NCBI GenBank assembly: GCA_023443025.1
Contig: JAEZWM010000006.1
Location: 1-43,699 of the forward strand
DNA: 43,699 bases
Reading direction: 5' to 3'
Origin: Bacillota bacterium
GTDB lineage: Bacteria > Bacillota > Clostridia > Tissierellales > Peptoniphilaceae
The translations under genes and the position numbers were made by a program. Numbering within the stretch: the first letter of the stretch is position 1; each line of letters opens with the position of its first letter. The notes beneath the pieces were generated by a model, which was not told the DNA's origin, did no database searches, and worked only from the letters and a program-made list of their open reading frames with translations. This document shows positions 33,794 through 41,971 of the stretch, in pieces.

Positions 33794-34681
33794 TTAGCCT
33801 TTTACTGATCCGGATGCAAGTCCAGAGACTAGCTGTTTTCTCAGTGCTATAAACATGATTACTATCGGTATGGCAGTTAATAGTCCTCCTGCGGCATATG
33901 CAGGTTGATTCATCTTGCTCACATCATTGATCAGTGTGAATAGACCTGCCGTCAAAGTATATGATTCGACATTGGTCAGTAGCACCTTTGGTAGTAATAG
34001 ATCCATAAATGGTCCAATAAATGACCATAGACCTATTATCGCAAGCATCGGTCTTGCTATTGGCATAAGGATTAGTCTATAGATTTGTAAATTTGAACAT
34101 CCGTCTATCTTTGCCGCATCATCGAGCTCCGTTGAAATAGAGTCGAGATACCCCTTTAGTATAAAGGTATTGGCGGCAATCCCACCTGCCGAATAAATTA
34201 GTACTAGTATCATCTGTCTAGTAAAAAACGGAAATACGGACGAGATGATAGAGTGAAGCGTAAAGTAAGCTGTTATTCCGGCAAATGCAGGTATGGTTTG
34301 TATCAGTAGTATTGCTATCAAGGATGCTTTTTTACCTTTAAATCTAAATCTTGAGTATACATATCCCGTAAATGATACTATCACGAGTGTTAATATCGCA
34401 GTACTCAAGGATATCAGAATGGTATTTTTAGTCCAGTTTAGATAATTCGTCTCCTTAAAAAGATACTCAAAATGTTTTAATGAAAACTCATAGTCAGCAC
34501 CCATGACGATATTTCTTCCCTGTTTACCATTAAATGCTGATATCACCATCTGGGATAGTGGCCATATGATAATTATGCTCCAGATTATAAGTATGGCATA
34601 GCTTATCCCTAAGTTAATCTTGCCCATTGTCGACAATGGCGGTTTATCTGAGAGGTATAAATCTTTCTTTTTAGCACTCAT
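33794..34681 (-). CDS. malG: Sugar ABC permease, MalG type
   Basis: 295 residues with six helices. The EAA loop that contacts the ATPase is DDAAKIDGCSNLQIYRLILMPIARP. The C-terminus (ALRKQLVSGLASGSVKG) is the standard MalG ending, inserted into the translocation path in the family. It follows the MalF-type gene by one base and pairs with it to form the maltodextrin channel. Confidence 0.9.
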   Translation of the reverse strand: MSAKKKDLYLSDKPPLSTMGKINLGISYAILIIWSIIIIWPLSQMVISAFNGKQGRNIVMGADYEFSLKHFEYLFKETNYLNWTKNTILISLSTAILTLVIVSFTGYVYSRFRFKGKKASLIAILLIQTIPAFAGITAYFTLHSIISSVFPFFTRQMILVLIYSAGGIAANTFILKGYLDSISTELDDAAKIDGCSNLQIYRLILMPIARPMLAIIGLWSFIGPFMDLLLPKVLLTNVESYTLTAGLFTLINDVSKMNQPAYAAGGLLTAIPIVIMFIALRKQLVSGLASGSVKG

Positions 34682-34682
34682 A

Positions 34683-36734
34683 TTAATCCCCCTTCAATGC
34701 GGCACTGTTTCTAAATCCAAGGAAAGCAACCACCATAAGCCCCAACGAAATCAGTATGGTAATTACTGCTCCCATCGCTTGATACTGGTTTTCCATGGTG
34801 AGTTTGTAGATATATGAAATCAATATATCTGAAGAACCGGCCAGGTTTCCGTATTCACTTGGATTAAAAGGTCCTCCCTGATTAAATAAGAATATAATCG
34901 AGAAGTTATTGAAGTTAAAAGTATATTGTGTAACTAACAGCGGTGCAATCTGGAACAGTACCAGCGGTATGGTAATTCTTGTAGTCTGCTGTAGTCCGGT
35001 TGCACCGTCGATTTCAGCTGCTTCGTACAAATCATTAGGTATGGCTTGAAGCACTCCGGTAGTTAGTAAGAAAATATAGGAACTTCCCAGCCAGCCTTGC
35101 AGGAGTATCAAGAATATTCTCGTCGCATATGTGCTGTTTTTAATTACGATATTTAATCCTAGCACATTTCTAAGGAGTGAGGTAATCAGTCCATTCTGGG
35201 ATGCCATTATACTGAAGAACATGATCGTAATGAATGCAGGCACCGCCCATGGTAGTATAAAGATAGATCTGAAAAGACCCTTGCCTTTTATCCTTTCGTT
35301 ATTTGCAATAATTGCCAGCACAAAGCCAATAAATATAGCTAGTGACGAGGCTCCAATGGTCCAAACTAAGGTCCACAATAGAATCTTCCAGAAGATTGAA
35401 CCAGTTAGTCCCTTTCCGGTTGCAATGGTCATGTAGTTTTGAAGGCCAACCCAAGGGAACTTAGATTGATGTTTAGGATCCATTCCTGTAAATGATAGTA
35501 GAATTGCTGTTGCTATAGGAACTATGATTATAAACACAATTAAGATTAGTGCCGGTATATTAACAATAAATGGGAATCCGCCTCTGCTTAGGAAATTCTT
35601 GGTCTCATACCAGTTATTTGCTCTGATTCCTTTAAGCTCATCTTTATGAATCTTATAAGCATCTTTAAATGCTAAGTAAAATACCAATACTGAAAATACA
35701 ATCAGTGCAATTGCAATTATCCCTTCTATCATATAGATTAAGGACTTGTGAGTTCTAGCTTCACCTGCTGCAAGTGTTACCAGTCCTATTAAACCTTTAC
35801 CTTGATAGTTCCCATAACCAAGTGCGTACGGAATGGATACAAAATAGGAAATAAGTCCGAGTATCGCAAAAAATATTGCTTTATAATACTGCTTATTAAA
35901 AAACTGTCCCAAACCCGGTAGCGGAATAGAAAGAAAGTACTTTAATCCTCCGGTTTCATCCTTTTCGATAGGAGTTGTCCTTCTTATTGCAGAAACATCG
36001 TCATTTAAGACCTTTTCCATATTGCTAATATCGTGTTTTAAACTGTATTTTAAGCTCTTAAGCCTTTCATTTAATCTATATCGATCCGAATCAAATTTCT
36101 TCGTCTCTATTTTATCTTTGGTAGCAATTTTTAAGATTCTAATTTCGTTTTTATAAGCTTTTTGAGATATTCTCTTTTCTTTTCTTTTTCTTTTGATATC
36201 TTCAACGCCCCTGCTATATTCATCTTTTATGCTTTCTATATACGCATCAATTTCTAATTTTATCTTTGCTTCTTTTTCATCTGTAGTATTATCAAGCTGA
36301 TCATGAGCTTTCTGTATTTCCGAACTAATTTCCTCGTATCTTGCTATGATTCGTCCGGTTTCTGTTGCAATTTTTTTATTTACTTTATATTCATACTCAA
36401 AGTCATATTCAAAATCAGAAATGGGCTCGTAAAACACCGCTTTAAGTAGCGCTTCTTCTCTTTTATATTTTAGTTCTTTGAGTTTTCTATCTTGTTCTTT
36501 ACTTATTTCAGGATTATTCTCCACTTGGGCTTTTAAATTTCCTAAAAACTCTTTTTCTTTTGCTTTATAATCTTTTAACTCCTTAATATAAGGATGTTCT
36601 GATTTTGAGTTTTTAAATTTAGCTATTCTACTTTTATCCCCTGTTTGTTCTTCACTTAGTAGATCTATTAAATACTTATTTTTCCGTTCGTAGGTTCTAC
36701 CAATCTCATCTTGTAAATATCTGTTGAGTGACAA
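34683..36734 (-). CDS. malF: MalF-type sugar ABC permease with long charged N-terminal extension
   Basis: 683 residues, far longer than a plain permease. Residues 1-260 are a Lys/Glu-rich, mostly helical region predicted as coiled coil. Then GLKYFLSIPLPGLGQFFNKQYYKAIFF (about 263-290) resembles the TM2-like PGLGQ-F-N-K element of small membrane proteins, followed by two further helices (about 290-360). The canonical permease begins at about residue 385 and carries the EAA loop YEAAEIDGATGLQQTTRITIPL. The extension is cytoplasmic by charge and may contact other proteins or sense state (inference). It is one base upstream of malG. Confidence 0.88.
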   Translation of the reverse strand: MSLNRYLQDEIGRTYERKNKYLIDLLSEEQTGDKSRIAKFKNSKSEHPYIKELKDYKAKEKEFLGNLKAQVENNPEISKEQDRKLKELKYKREEALLKAVFYEPISDFEYDFEYEYKVNKKIATETGRIIARYEEISSEIQKAHDQLDNTTDEKEAKIKLEIDAYIESIKDEYSRGVEDIKRKRKEKRISQKAYKNEIRILKIATKDKIETKKFDSDRYRLNERLKSLKYSLKHDISNMEKVLNDDVSAIRRTTPIEKDETGGLKYFLSIPLPGLGQFFNKQYYKAIFFAILGLISYFVSIPYALGYGNYQGKGLIGLVTLAAGEARTHKSLIYMIEGIIAIALIVFSVLVFYLAFKDAYKIHKDELKGIRANNWYETKNFLSRGGFPFIVNIPALILIVFIIIVPIATAILLSFTGMDPKHQSKFPWVGLQNYMTIATGKGLTGSIFWKILLWTLVWTIGASSLAIFIGFVLAIIANNERIKGKGLFRSIFILPWAVPAFITIMFFSIMASQNGLITSLLRNVLGLNIVIKNSTYATRIFLILLQGWLGSSYIFLLTTGVLQAIPNDLYEAAEIDGATGLQQTTRITIPLVLFQIAPLLVTQYTFNFNNFSIIFLFNQGGPFNPSEYGNLAGSSDILISYIYKLTMENQYQAMGAVITILISLGLMVVAFLGFRNSAALKGD

Positions 36735-36765
36735 AATCTCACCTCCCGGTAGTTTATTGCCATTT

Positions 36766-37146
36766 TTATTCTTTTTTAGAAAAAACTAAATAAATTAATC
36801 CTAAGTAAATAATAATATAGTAAATTATTGCTTTCGTTTTAACTAATCCACTGAATAACAGCCCTATTATACTCATTATAATAATAATCGTACTGATTGC
36901 CTTATACATCCCATCTACTTTCAGCCTTGCGGTTGTTATATAGGAGTATATACTCACTATCAATGCACCTGTTATGATTACTGCAAAACGAAGCATTATG
37001 TAAGACACTTCGGTATCAAGGGTTGTTGATGAAGGCGTGGATTCCAGTAGCTTTCGAGCCATCATTAGCGACTCGACCGATGCAAAAACGGTCATCATTC
37101 CCGTTAATATCAGTATGGAAACAAGTTTCTTTTCGTTTTTCTTCAT
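36766..37146 (-). CDS. Hypothetical four-helix membrane protein
   Basis: 126 residues with four predicted helices (about 8-25, 48-68, 80-100 and 104-122) and a basic N-terminus. No family recognised. It lies between the binding-protein gene and the MalF-type gene on the same strand, so it should be made with the transporter. A small accessory subunit or unrelated passenger are equally possible. The start follows AGAGGGGAG. Confidence 0.6.
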   Translation of the reverse strand: MKKNEKKLVSILILTGMMTVFASVESLMMARKLLESTPSSTTLDTEVSYIMLRFAVIITGALIVSIYSYITTARLKVDGMYKAISTIIIIMSIIGLLFSGLVKTKAIIYYIIIYLGLIYLVFSKKE

Positions 37147-37169
37147 ACTCCCCTCTTTTTAAGTTTATT

Positions 37170-37191
37170 AAGAGGGCGTTCCCGCCCTCTT
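37170..37191 (-). other. Intercistronic hairpin after the binding-protein gene
   Basis: AAGAGGGCG (37170-37178) and CGCCCTCTT (37183-37191) form a 9-bp GC-rich stem. Only a short T-rich stretch follows on the minus strand, so it is more likely a stabiliser or leaky terminator that raises binding-protein levels over the permeases, a common layout in such operons. Confidence 0.7.
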
Positions 37192-37197
37192 TGAGTT

Positions 37198-38525
37198 TTA
37201 GAAGTTTTGCATCATAGCATCGAATGACGCTTTGATTTCATTATATGCATCTTCTGCACTAGCCGGTTTTACAGAGTTCCATGAAAGAACTGCATTTTTC
37301 CATGTATCCCATACAGAACCCCACTCAGTAAACAGTGGTCTTGCCGGTGCAGCCTGATATGATTCGATTACAGCTGCAATTACCGCTTTATCGGAATCAC
37401 TTAAGTCAGAACTTGCATATGTCTCTGCTTTAACATTTTCAAGAATTTTACCTGTCGCTTTAAACAGCTCAACAGCGTGGTCAGGATTTACAATTTCTGC
37501 TATTAATGCTTCTGCTAATGCAACCTTATCTTTATCTTCTTCAATTCTTGAGTTTAAGCCAATTCCCCATCCACCTTGCCAGTGAACTAGAGGTTTACCT
37601 GCAAGTGTCAGGTTTCCGATTGGCTGAATATCTAAGTCAGCGCCATCATTGGTAAATCCATTGATAGATCCGGTCTCCCAAGGTCCACCAAGTCTTACTA
37701 TCCCTTTACCACCACTGGTAAAAGTAGAGTCGATATATCCCCAACCTGCTTCTGCGTCAAACAGTGATGATCCTGCATCGGCATTTGCTTTCCAATAATC
37801 GTAAAGTGCATTTATGGTCGCTTGTTTATCTGCCGGTAAGTCTGCCCAAGCTAGTGTCATGTCACTTTCCATCTTGTCCCCTTCTTTACCTAGAAGTTCT
37901 ATTTCTGAAGAGTTTGTTGCTGCAACGCCAAACCATGCATCAAATAACGGAAGTAGTGCTTGGTCGTGATCCATTTCGGTTACTTCCATCTTTTGCGTAA
38001 TATCTACGCCGGCAGCTTCAGCATTTGCTTTATTAATGAAAAGGATTAGGGTTTCAATATTGTATGGAAACGCGAAATACTCACCGTCAATATTAAAGTT
38101 TCCACCTATTCCACTATCAAAATCATCCCATCCGCCAATTGCTCCGGAAATCTTTTTAGAGTCAATTGCAGCCAGTACATCGTTTTCCACCAATCCATAG
38201 ATTCTATCTGCAGGTAGTGCAAAAACATCTGCAACGTCCTTATTTGATGCATCTGTTTTATCAATTGTATCCAAGTGGTCAAAAGCACCAACTTCTATAA
38301 TATTGATAACGGCATCAGGATTTTTTCCTTAACTCTTTCGATTGACTTCTCATAGTACGTTTTCCAATCAGCTTCGGCTTGTACGCTGATTTCTGCTTTG
38401 ATTCCTTCAGCTATAGCCCCTTCTTTACCATCTGTTTCTGTGTTATCGTTGTTCCCGGCAGGTGTACATGCAGCTAGTACCATGACAAACACTAGAAACA
38501 GTGCTAGAAATTTCTTATTTTTCAT
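37198..38525 (-). pseudogene. Maltose-type solute-binding lipoprotein, interrupted by a one-base frameshift
   Basis: Reads as an extracellular solute-binding protein of about 442 residues broken near 38325. The 5' part (38525 down) encodes a signal peptide and lipobox LAAC-TPAGN, then stops after KEKILMPLSIL. Adding one A in the A6 tract (complement of about 38326-38331) restores KEKNPDAVINIIEVGAFDHLD and joins the 358-residue remainder, which has the GGWDD and GIVRLGGPWE-type features of MalE-like proteins. Causes: sequencing indel in the homopolymer, a recent mutation, or slippage-controlled expression. The downstream part is otherwise intact. As the first gene of the transporter operon it should bind maltodextrin-type sugars. 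Confidence 0.85.
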
Positions 38526-38542
38526 ACTTACCCCCTATTTAA

Positions 38543-38570
38543 AATATATTTATAATAGAAATTCTATCAA
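38543..38570 (-). promoter_or_regulatory. Candidate promoter and operator of the sugar ABC operon
   Basis: On the minus strand TTGATA (38570-38565), 16 bases and TATATT (38548-38543) could form a promoter. A dyad ATAGAA/TTCTAT (38555-38560 and 38562-38567) lies in the spacer and could be a repressor site. Confidence 0.45.
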
Positions 38571-38643
38571 GGTATATATATCCAATTTCAATGTTTTTAA
38601 ACTATATTACAAGTAATCACAAGAAATTCTACATTAATTTAAC

Positions 38644-38677
38644 TTGACATAGTGGTCAATTTTTAGTAGACTATAAT
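38644..38677 (+). promoter_or_regulatory. Promoter of the tyrS leader
   Basis: TTGACA at 38644-38649 with TAGACT at 38667-38672 (17-base spacing); an overlapping TATAAT at 38672-38677 has a 22-base spacing. Either gives a start near 38680. Confidence 0.75.
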
Positions 38678-38678
38678 C

Positions 38679-38829
38679 AATTTAAAAGAGACGTAGATGG
38701 TATACAGTACCTTAACGGGGAATTACAATACCGGAGTTTCAAGTCAGCAGTGACTCATCTGCAAGAGGCGTACGCGAAGAAAGGTGGTACCACGGCAATT
38801 GCCGTCCTTTCAATCATGTAGGCTTTTTT
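38679..38829 (+). promoter_or_regulatory. T-box riboswitch of tyrS (unusually short)
   Basis: The antiterminator is unmistakable: GAAAGG (38779-38784), the seven-base T-box bulge TGGTACC (38785-38791), ACGGC-AATT-GCCGT (38792-38805) and CCTTTC (38806-38811). TGGT can pair with an ACCA tRNA end, as for tRNA-Tyr. Upstream pairing includes GTAGATG/CATCTGC and AGTCA/TGACT. The leader is only about 150 nt, and the usual competing terminator hairpin before the T run (38824-38829) is weak. A TAC near 38703 could be the Tyr specifier (tentative). Confidence 0.85.
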
Positions 38830-38848
38830 ATTTTTATGGGAGGAAAAT

Positions 38849-40084
38849 ATGGAAAAGAGAAAAAATATTATAGACGAACTTAAAGAACGCGGATATTTTG
38901 AGCAGGCAACTTTTGAAGATGAATTAAGAGAACTTTTTGATAATGAGCGTGTTACTTTTTATATAGGCTTTGATGCTACGGCAGATTCACTAACCATCGG
39001 ACACTTTATCCAAATAATGGTAATGATGAGAATGCAGCAGCATGGTCATAGACCTATTGCCTTACTTGGTGGTGGAACCACTTTAATTGGTGACCCTTCA
39101 GGAAGAACCGATATGAGATCCATCATGACTAAGGAGACCATAGATCATAATGCTGAGTGTTTCTACAAGCAGTTCCAGAGATTTTTAGACTTCTCGGATG
39201 GAAACGCACTTATGGTTAACAATGCCGATTGGCTACTGGATTTAAAGTTTCTTCCGTTTATGAGAGAGATCGGTACACATTTCAATGTTAACCATATGCT
39301 TACTCTTGAGTCATACAAGAACAGGCTAAAAGATGGACTAACATTCTTCGAGTTCAGCTACATGTTGATGCAGTCTTACGATTACTTAGTACTTTATAGA
39401 AAATACGGTTGTAAACTTCAAATGGGCGGCTCTGATCAATGGTCCAATATCTTGGGAGGTTATGACCTGGTTAGAAAACTAGAAAACGACAAAGTATATG
39501 CCATGACCTTTAAGCTATTAACCACAGCAGACGGTCAAAAAATGGGTAAATCCATGAAAGGTGCAGTATGGCTAGATGAGAATAAAACACCACCATACGA
39601 ACTGTTCCAGTACATTAGAAATGTAGATGACAGAGATGTAGAGAAATTCCTTATGATGCTTACATTCCTGCCTACTGAAGAATGCAAGAGACTCGGGGCA
39701 CTTGAAGGTGAAAAGATCAACGAAGCGAAAGAAATCCTTGCCTACGAAGTAACCAAAATCATCCATGGTGAAGAGCATGCTAAAAATGCCTTAGAGGCAT
39801 CAAAGGCTCTGTTTGAATCGGGTACATCCAGCGACAATATGAACACAACTGAGATGGAAGCTTCTGTGTTTGAAAAGGGTATTGGAGTACTGGATCTTCT
39901 TACTCAGCTTGAACTTACCAAGTCAAATGGTGAAGCTCGAAGACTTATTCAGCAAGGCGGTATTGAGCTGAATGGCGATAAACTTACAGACTTTGGTGCA
40001 GTTTTAAATATGGACAGCTTTGTTGATGATGAGCTAATAATAAAAAGAGGAAAAAAAGTTTACCACAGAGTTATAACGAAATAG
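38849..40084 (+). CDS. tyrS: Tyrosyl-tRNA synthetase
   Basis: 411 residues, class I synthetase. The HIGH-type motif is DSLTIGHF, with LLGGGTTLIGDPSGRTDMR typical of TyrRS; the KMSKS-type motif is KMGKS in DGQKMGKSMKGAVW. The C-terminal S4-like RNA-binding domain (GEARRLIQQGGIELNGDKL ... IKRGKKVYHRVI) is present. It charges tRNA-Tyr in the cytoplasm. The ATG at 38849 follows GGGAGG. Expression is predicted to rise when uncharged tRNA-Tyr binds the T-box leader directly upstream. Confidence 0.95.
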   Translation: MEKRKNIIDELKERGYFEQATFEDELRELFDNERVTFYIGFDATADSLTIGHFIQIMVMMRMQQHGHRPIALLGGGTTLIGDPSGRTDMRSIMTKETIDHNAECFYKQFQRFLDFSDGNALMVNNADWLLDLKFLPFMREIGTHFNVNHMLTLESYKNRLKDGLTFFEFSYMLMQSYDYLVLYRKYGCKLQMGGSDQWSNILGGYDLVRKLENDKVYAMTFKLLTTADGQKMGKSMKGAVWLDENKTPPYELFQYIRNVDDRDVEKFLMMLTFLPTEECKRLGALEGEKINEAKEILAYEVTKIIHGEEHAKNALEASKALFESGTSSDNMNTTEMEASVFEKGIGVLDLLTQLELTKSNGEARRLIQQGGIELNGDKLTDFGAVLNMDSFVDDELIIKRGKKVYHRVITK

Positions 40085-40094
40085 AACTAATTAA

Positions 40095-40124
40095 AACAGT
40101 CCGCAGATAATGCGGCTGTTTTTG
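40095..40124 (+). terminator. Terminator of tyrS
   Basis: AACAG-CCGCA pairs with TGCGG-CTGTT with one bulged T, followed by a T run. Confidence 0.85.
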
Positions 40125-40182
40125 TTGTCTTTATGTTATTTTTTTGATATTTAATTTTAAATTCGGGTATATATACTGATAG

Positions 40183-40188
40183 TATAAT
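40183..40188 (+). promoter_or_regulatory. -10 box of the MATE gene
   Basis: TATAAT here predicts a transcript start near 40195, which makes the first in-frame ATG (40193) unusable and supports the start at 40208. The -35 region is weak. Confidence 0.55.
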
Positions 40189-40207
40189 AAATATGATAGG
40201 TGATAAA

Positions 40208-41605
40208 ATGACGGATATTAATAAATCCAGATCGGAAATGCTCGGGGAGAAGCCAATCCCCGAGCTCTTAATTAGCTTTTCTGTACCTGCAATTGTTGGC
40301 ATGATGATAAATGCACTATACAATGTAGTTGACAGAATATTTCTAGGAGCTGGAGTAAGCCAGCTGGCAATCGGTGGGGTTTTTCTAAACTTCCCAATAT
40401 TAATGGTAATTATGGGTTTTGGTATGCTGATAGGAGTGGGCGGAAACTCCCTGGCATCGATAAGATTTGGTCAAGGTAAAAAAGATGTAGCGGAAAGAAT
40501 TCTTGGAAATGCAGTAACCATGGTACTAGTTTCAGGTTTGGTACTGACCATAGTCTTCAGTTTGAATCTTGAAAGGCTACTAAGGTTTTTCGGGGCATCG
40601 GATACCATACTTCCATATGCAATGGACTACGGAAGGATAATATTATTTGGTACTGTATTTCAGATGCTTGGTTTTGGTATCAACAACTTCATCAGAGGTG
40701 AAGGAAACCCACGAATGGCTATGATAACGATGTTTATAGGTGCGATAACAAATATAGTTCTTGACTATATTTTTATTTTCCCTCTTAATATGGGCGCAAA
40801 AGGAGCGGCTCTTGCAACCATCGTCGGACAGTTTTTATCAGCAGCATGGGTTATAGCATACTTCCTTGGTGACAAATCACTATTAAAATTAAAACTGGAA
40901 ACACTTAAACCTAACTTTGGTATTATAAAAGAGATAATCTCTCTTGGAATCACACCATTTTCAATGCAGCTTGTTGCAAGTGGTATCAATATAATTTTTA
41001 ATAACCAGCTACAAAACTATGGCGGCGACCTTGCGACATCCAGTATGAGTGTTATATACAGTATATCAACGCTGGCATTTATGCCTGTATTCGGTTTAAA
41101 TCAAGGGATTCAGCCGATAATCGGCTTTAACTATGGTTCAGGAAATATGGTAAGAGTTCAAAAGGCTCTAAGAATTGGAATAGTAGTAGCAGTAATTTAC
41201 ATGACTTTTAACTGGATTATAACTATGTCTGTGCCTCATGTTCTGGTCAAAATCTTTATCAGTAGACCGGATGATTACGCAAAGATTAAAGATATGGTTA
41301 TACCGGGGCTTCGAATATTCAACACCTTCATCCCGATAGTTGGATTCCAAATAATTGCAGCTAATTATTTTCAAGCAATTGGAAAACCTCGAATCGGTTT
41401 TATCCTAACTATGTCAAGACAGTTATTGCTCCTCTTACCATCCATAGTAATTCTTCCAAGATTTTTTGGACTTACAGGAATTTGGATGTCAATGGCAGTT
41501 TCAGACGGACTATCATCATTGATAACAACCTTCTTCATACTCAAAGAAGGTATACTGAATAAAGAGCAGGAAGATTTAAGTAGGCTAAGAACAGAATCAC
41601 CTTAA
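40208..41605 (+). CDS. MATE-family efflux transporter
   Basis: 465 residues from ATG 40208, preceded by AGGTGAT; an ATG five codons earlier falls at the predicted transcript start. Twelve helices in two repeats, with family features such as FSVPAIVGMMINALYNVVDRIFLG, GGNSLASIRFGQGKKD and GLNQGIQPIIGFNYGSGN. MepA/NorM-type pumps expel cationic drugs and dyes with Na+ or H+. It is a single gene between terminators. Substrate not predictable. Confidence 0.92.
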   Translation: MTDINKSRSEMLGEKPIPELLISFSVPAIVGMMINALYNVVDRIFLGAGVSQLAIGGVFLNFPILMVIMGFGMLIGVGGNSLASIRFGQGKKDVAERILGNAVTMVLVSGLVLTIVFSLNLERLLRFFGASDTILPYAMDYGRIILFGTVFQMLGFGINNFIRGEGNPRMAMITMFIGAITNIVLDYIFIFPLNMGAKGAALATIVGQFLSAAWVIAYFLGDKSLLKLKLETLKPNFGIIKEIISLGITPFSMQLVASGINIIFNNQLQNYGGDLATSSMSVIYSISTLAFMPVFGLNQGIQPIIGFNYGSGNMVRVQKALRIGIVVAVIYMTFNWIITMSVPHVLVKIFISRPDDYAKIKDMVIPGLRIFNTFIPIVGFQIIAANYFQAIGKPRIGFILTMSRQLLLLLPSIVILPRFFGLTGIWMSMAVSDGLSSLITTFFILKEGILNKEQEDLSRLRTESP

Positions 41606-41628
41606 GGGACGCCTTTAAGGTGATTTTT
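41595..41628 (+). terminator. Terminator of the MATE gene (overlaps its stop codon)
   Basis: AATCACCTTAA (41595-41605, including the stop codon) pairs with TTAAGGTGATT (41615-41625), followed by T's. Confidence 0.85.
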
Positions 41629-41636
41629 ATGGCAAA

Positions 41637-41925
41637 AAGGGGATCAGGCTTCATTTTTTTACTTTTTCTGCATATTTTCTAGCATATATGCATTATTATG
41701 CTTTTATGAATTTTTTCCTACATTAATAATACTCATTAGTTAAACGTCTATTCCCTGGTTCTATTTCAAAATAAAGCTCAAAACATATTATGTCAAACAT
41801 TTATTGCTATAACCCATACAACGCCTACATACCATCATTAACCATACTTCTCTCTTTAATTTTTAACAACAGTTCAATCATGTATTATTATGCAGAATAA
41901 TGAATTATTGAAGCCTGACCCCCTT
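41637..41925. repeat. Palindromic repeat element, copy 2
   Basis: About 289 bp bounded by AAGGGGATCAGGCTTCA (41637-41653) and its complement at 41909-41925, with one mismatch. TTCTGCATA recurs at the inner end of both arms, extending the imperfect repeat to about 40 bp. The left 34 bases match copy 1 apart from two positions. It also lies between convergent genes, just past a terminator. No reading frame inside. Confidence 0.75.
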
Positions 41926-41941
41926 ATTTTTTTACAAAATG

Positions 41942-41967
41942 AAACAGCCCTATTTTCTGGGCTGTTT
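41942..41967 (-). terminator. Terminator of the P-type ATPase gene
   Basis: AAACAGCCC (41942-41950) pairs with GGGCTGTTT (41959-41967) just after the ATPase stop; the minus-strand T tract is imperfect. Confidence 0.75.
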
Positions 41968-41971
41968 TACA

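Larger units (their letters stand above)
41606..41971. other. Intergenic stretch holding repeat copy 2 and two terminators
   Basis: No gene was found in these 366 bases. They hold the MATE terminator, the palindromic repeat and the terminator of the P-type ATPase gene. Confidence 0.8.

Noticed and set aside
38325..38335. Programmed -1 ribosomal frameshift in the binding-protein gene
   Set aside because: The tract in frame is GAA-AAA-ATC, which lacks a proper slippery heptamer, and no stimulatory pseudoknot was evident; an indel is simpler.
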